From NCBI GenBank assembly GCA_963693365.1, contig CAVNZM010000013.1, positions 7,626,001 to 7,690,000 on the forward strand: a DNA stretch of 64,000 nucleotides. Direction: 5' to 3'. Positions within the stretch are counted from its first letter, which is position 1; the number at the start of each line of letters is the position of its first letter. The stretch comes from Amoebidium appalachense. Lineage: Eukaryota > Ichthyosporea. The position numbers were made by a program, and so were the translations under genes. Shown here piece after piece: positions 63,990 through 64,000 of the stretch. Under the pieces are notes generated by a model, which saw nothing but the letters and a program-made list of their open reading frames with translations, was not told the DNA's origin and searched no databases.

Positions 63990-64000
63990 GTGGCACACAC
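61901..64000. other. Right end; GT-rich then unique AT-rich DNA, no gene supported
   Basis: GT/CT-rich to about 62440, then unique DNA with short frames only. A (CA)n tract occupies 63955-63988 at the edge of the window. Genes could continue outside. Confidence 0.45.

Overview
This is eukaryotic nuclear DNA. Genes are split by GT-AG introns of about 300-600 bp, or by much longer introns in the F-box gene, and TATA-type promoters are visible. The spaces between exons and genes are filled with very long C/G runs and with (CA)n, (GA)n and (CT)n microsatellites. No bacterial-type operon is present. A secreted, probably GPI-anchored spherulin-4-family protein, a tyrosine-recombinase (DIRS-group) retrotransposon and the odd simple-sequence landscape make me lean towards an amoebozoan such as an acellular slime mould. 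That placement is inference and was not tested.

Layout. An intronless OFA-type major facilitator transporter lies at 160-1824 (+), followed by about 2 kb of CA/GT and C/G microsatellites. A 1.5-kb element with inverted termini (4717-6236) carries an unrecognised ORF. A large minus-strand multi-exon gene runs from 16188 down to 6473. Its first exon is an F-box, and later exons encode hydrophobic tryptophan-containing repeats; two of them are 108-nt phase-0 exons with alignable 36-residue products.

16619-37284 is a three-level nest of mobile elements. The outer layer is a tyrosine-recombinase retrotransposon on the minus strand with split direct repeats (A1, then gag, RT-RNase H and YR, then B1-A2-B2). 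Its recombinase gene is cut by a non-coding LTR element (17797-32799) with 480-bp LTRs and the 5-bp target duplication ACGTC. The upstream LTR of that element is in turn cut by an 11.4-kb element with terminal inverted repeats starting CATCAGCAAAC (21147-32589). This innermost element has subterminal repeats, a 183-bp satellite array, and at least one well-supported coding exon that belongs to no family I recognise. It is the most likely undescribed system here.

The right part holds a GFA/CENP-V-family zinc protein (38922-39419, +), a cluster of dispersed SINE-like repeats attached to poly(C), a 394-bp foldback element, a small secreted Cys-rich protein (46298-46627, -), a single-pass membrane protein (51027-51371, -), one hypothetical ORF (52592-52945, -), and an eight-exon spherulin-4-like gene (61615 to 57267, -) whose exon phases all close to give 431 residues.

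The host genes (transporter, F-box protein, GFA protein, spherulin-like protein) do not form an obvious pathway. The interacting parts are the mobile elements. Each inserted layer has few or no differences between its paired repeats (one seen in A1/A2, one seen between the two LTRs), so the whole nest looks young. Coding frames of the outer element are broken at G/C homopolymers, which may be real or may be assembly errors.
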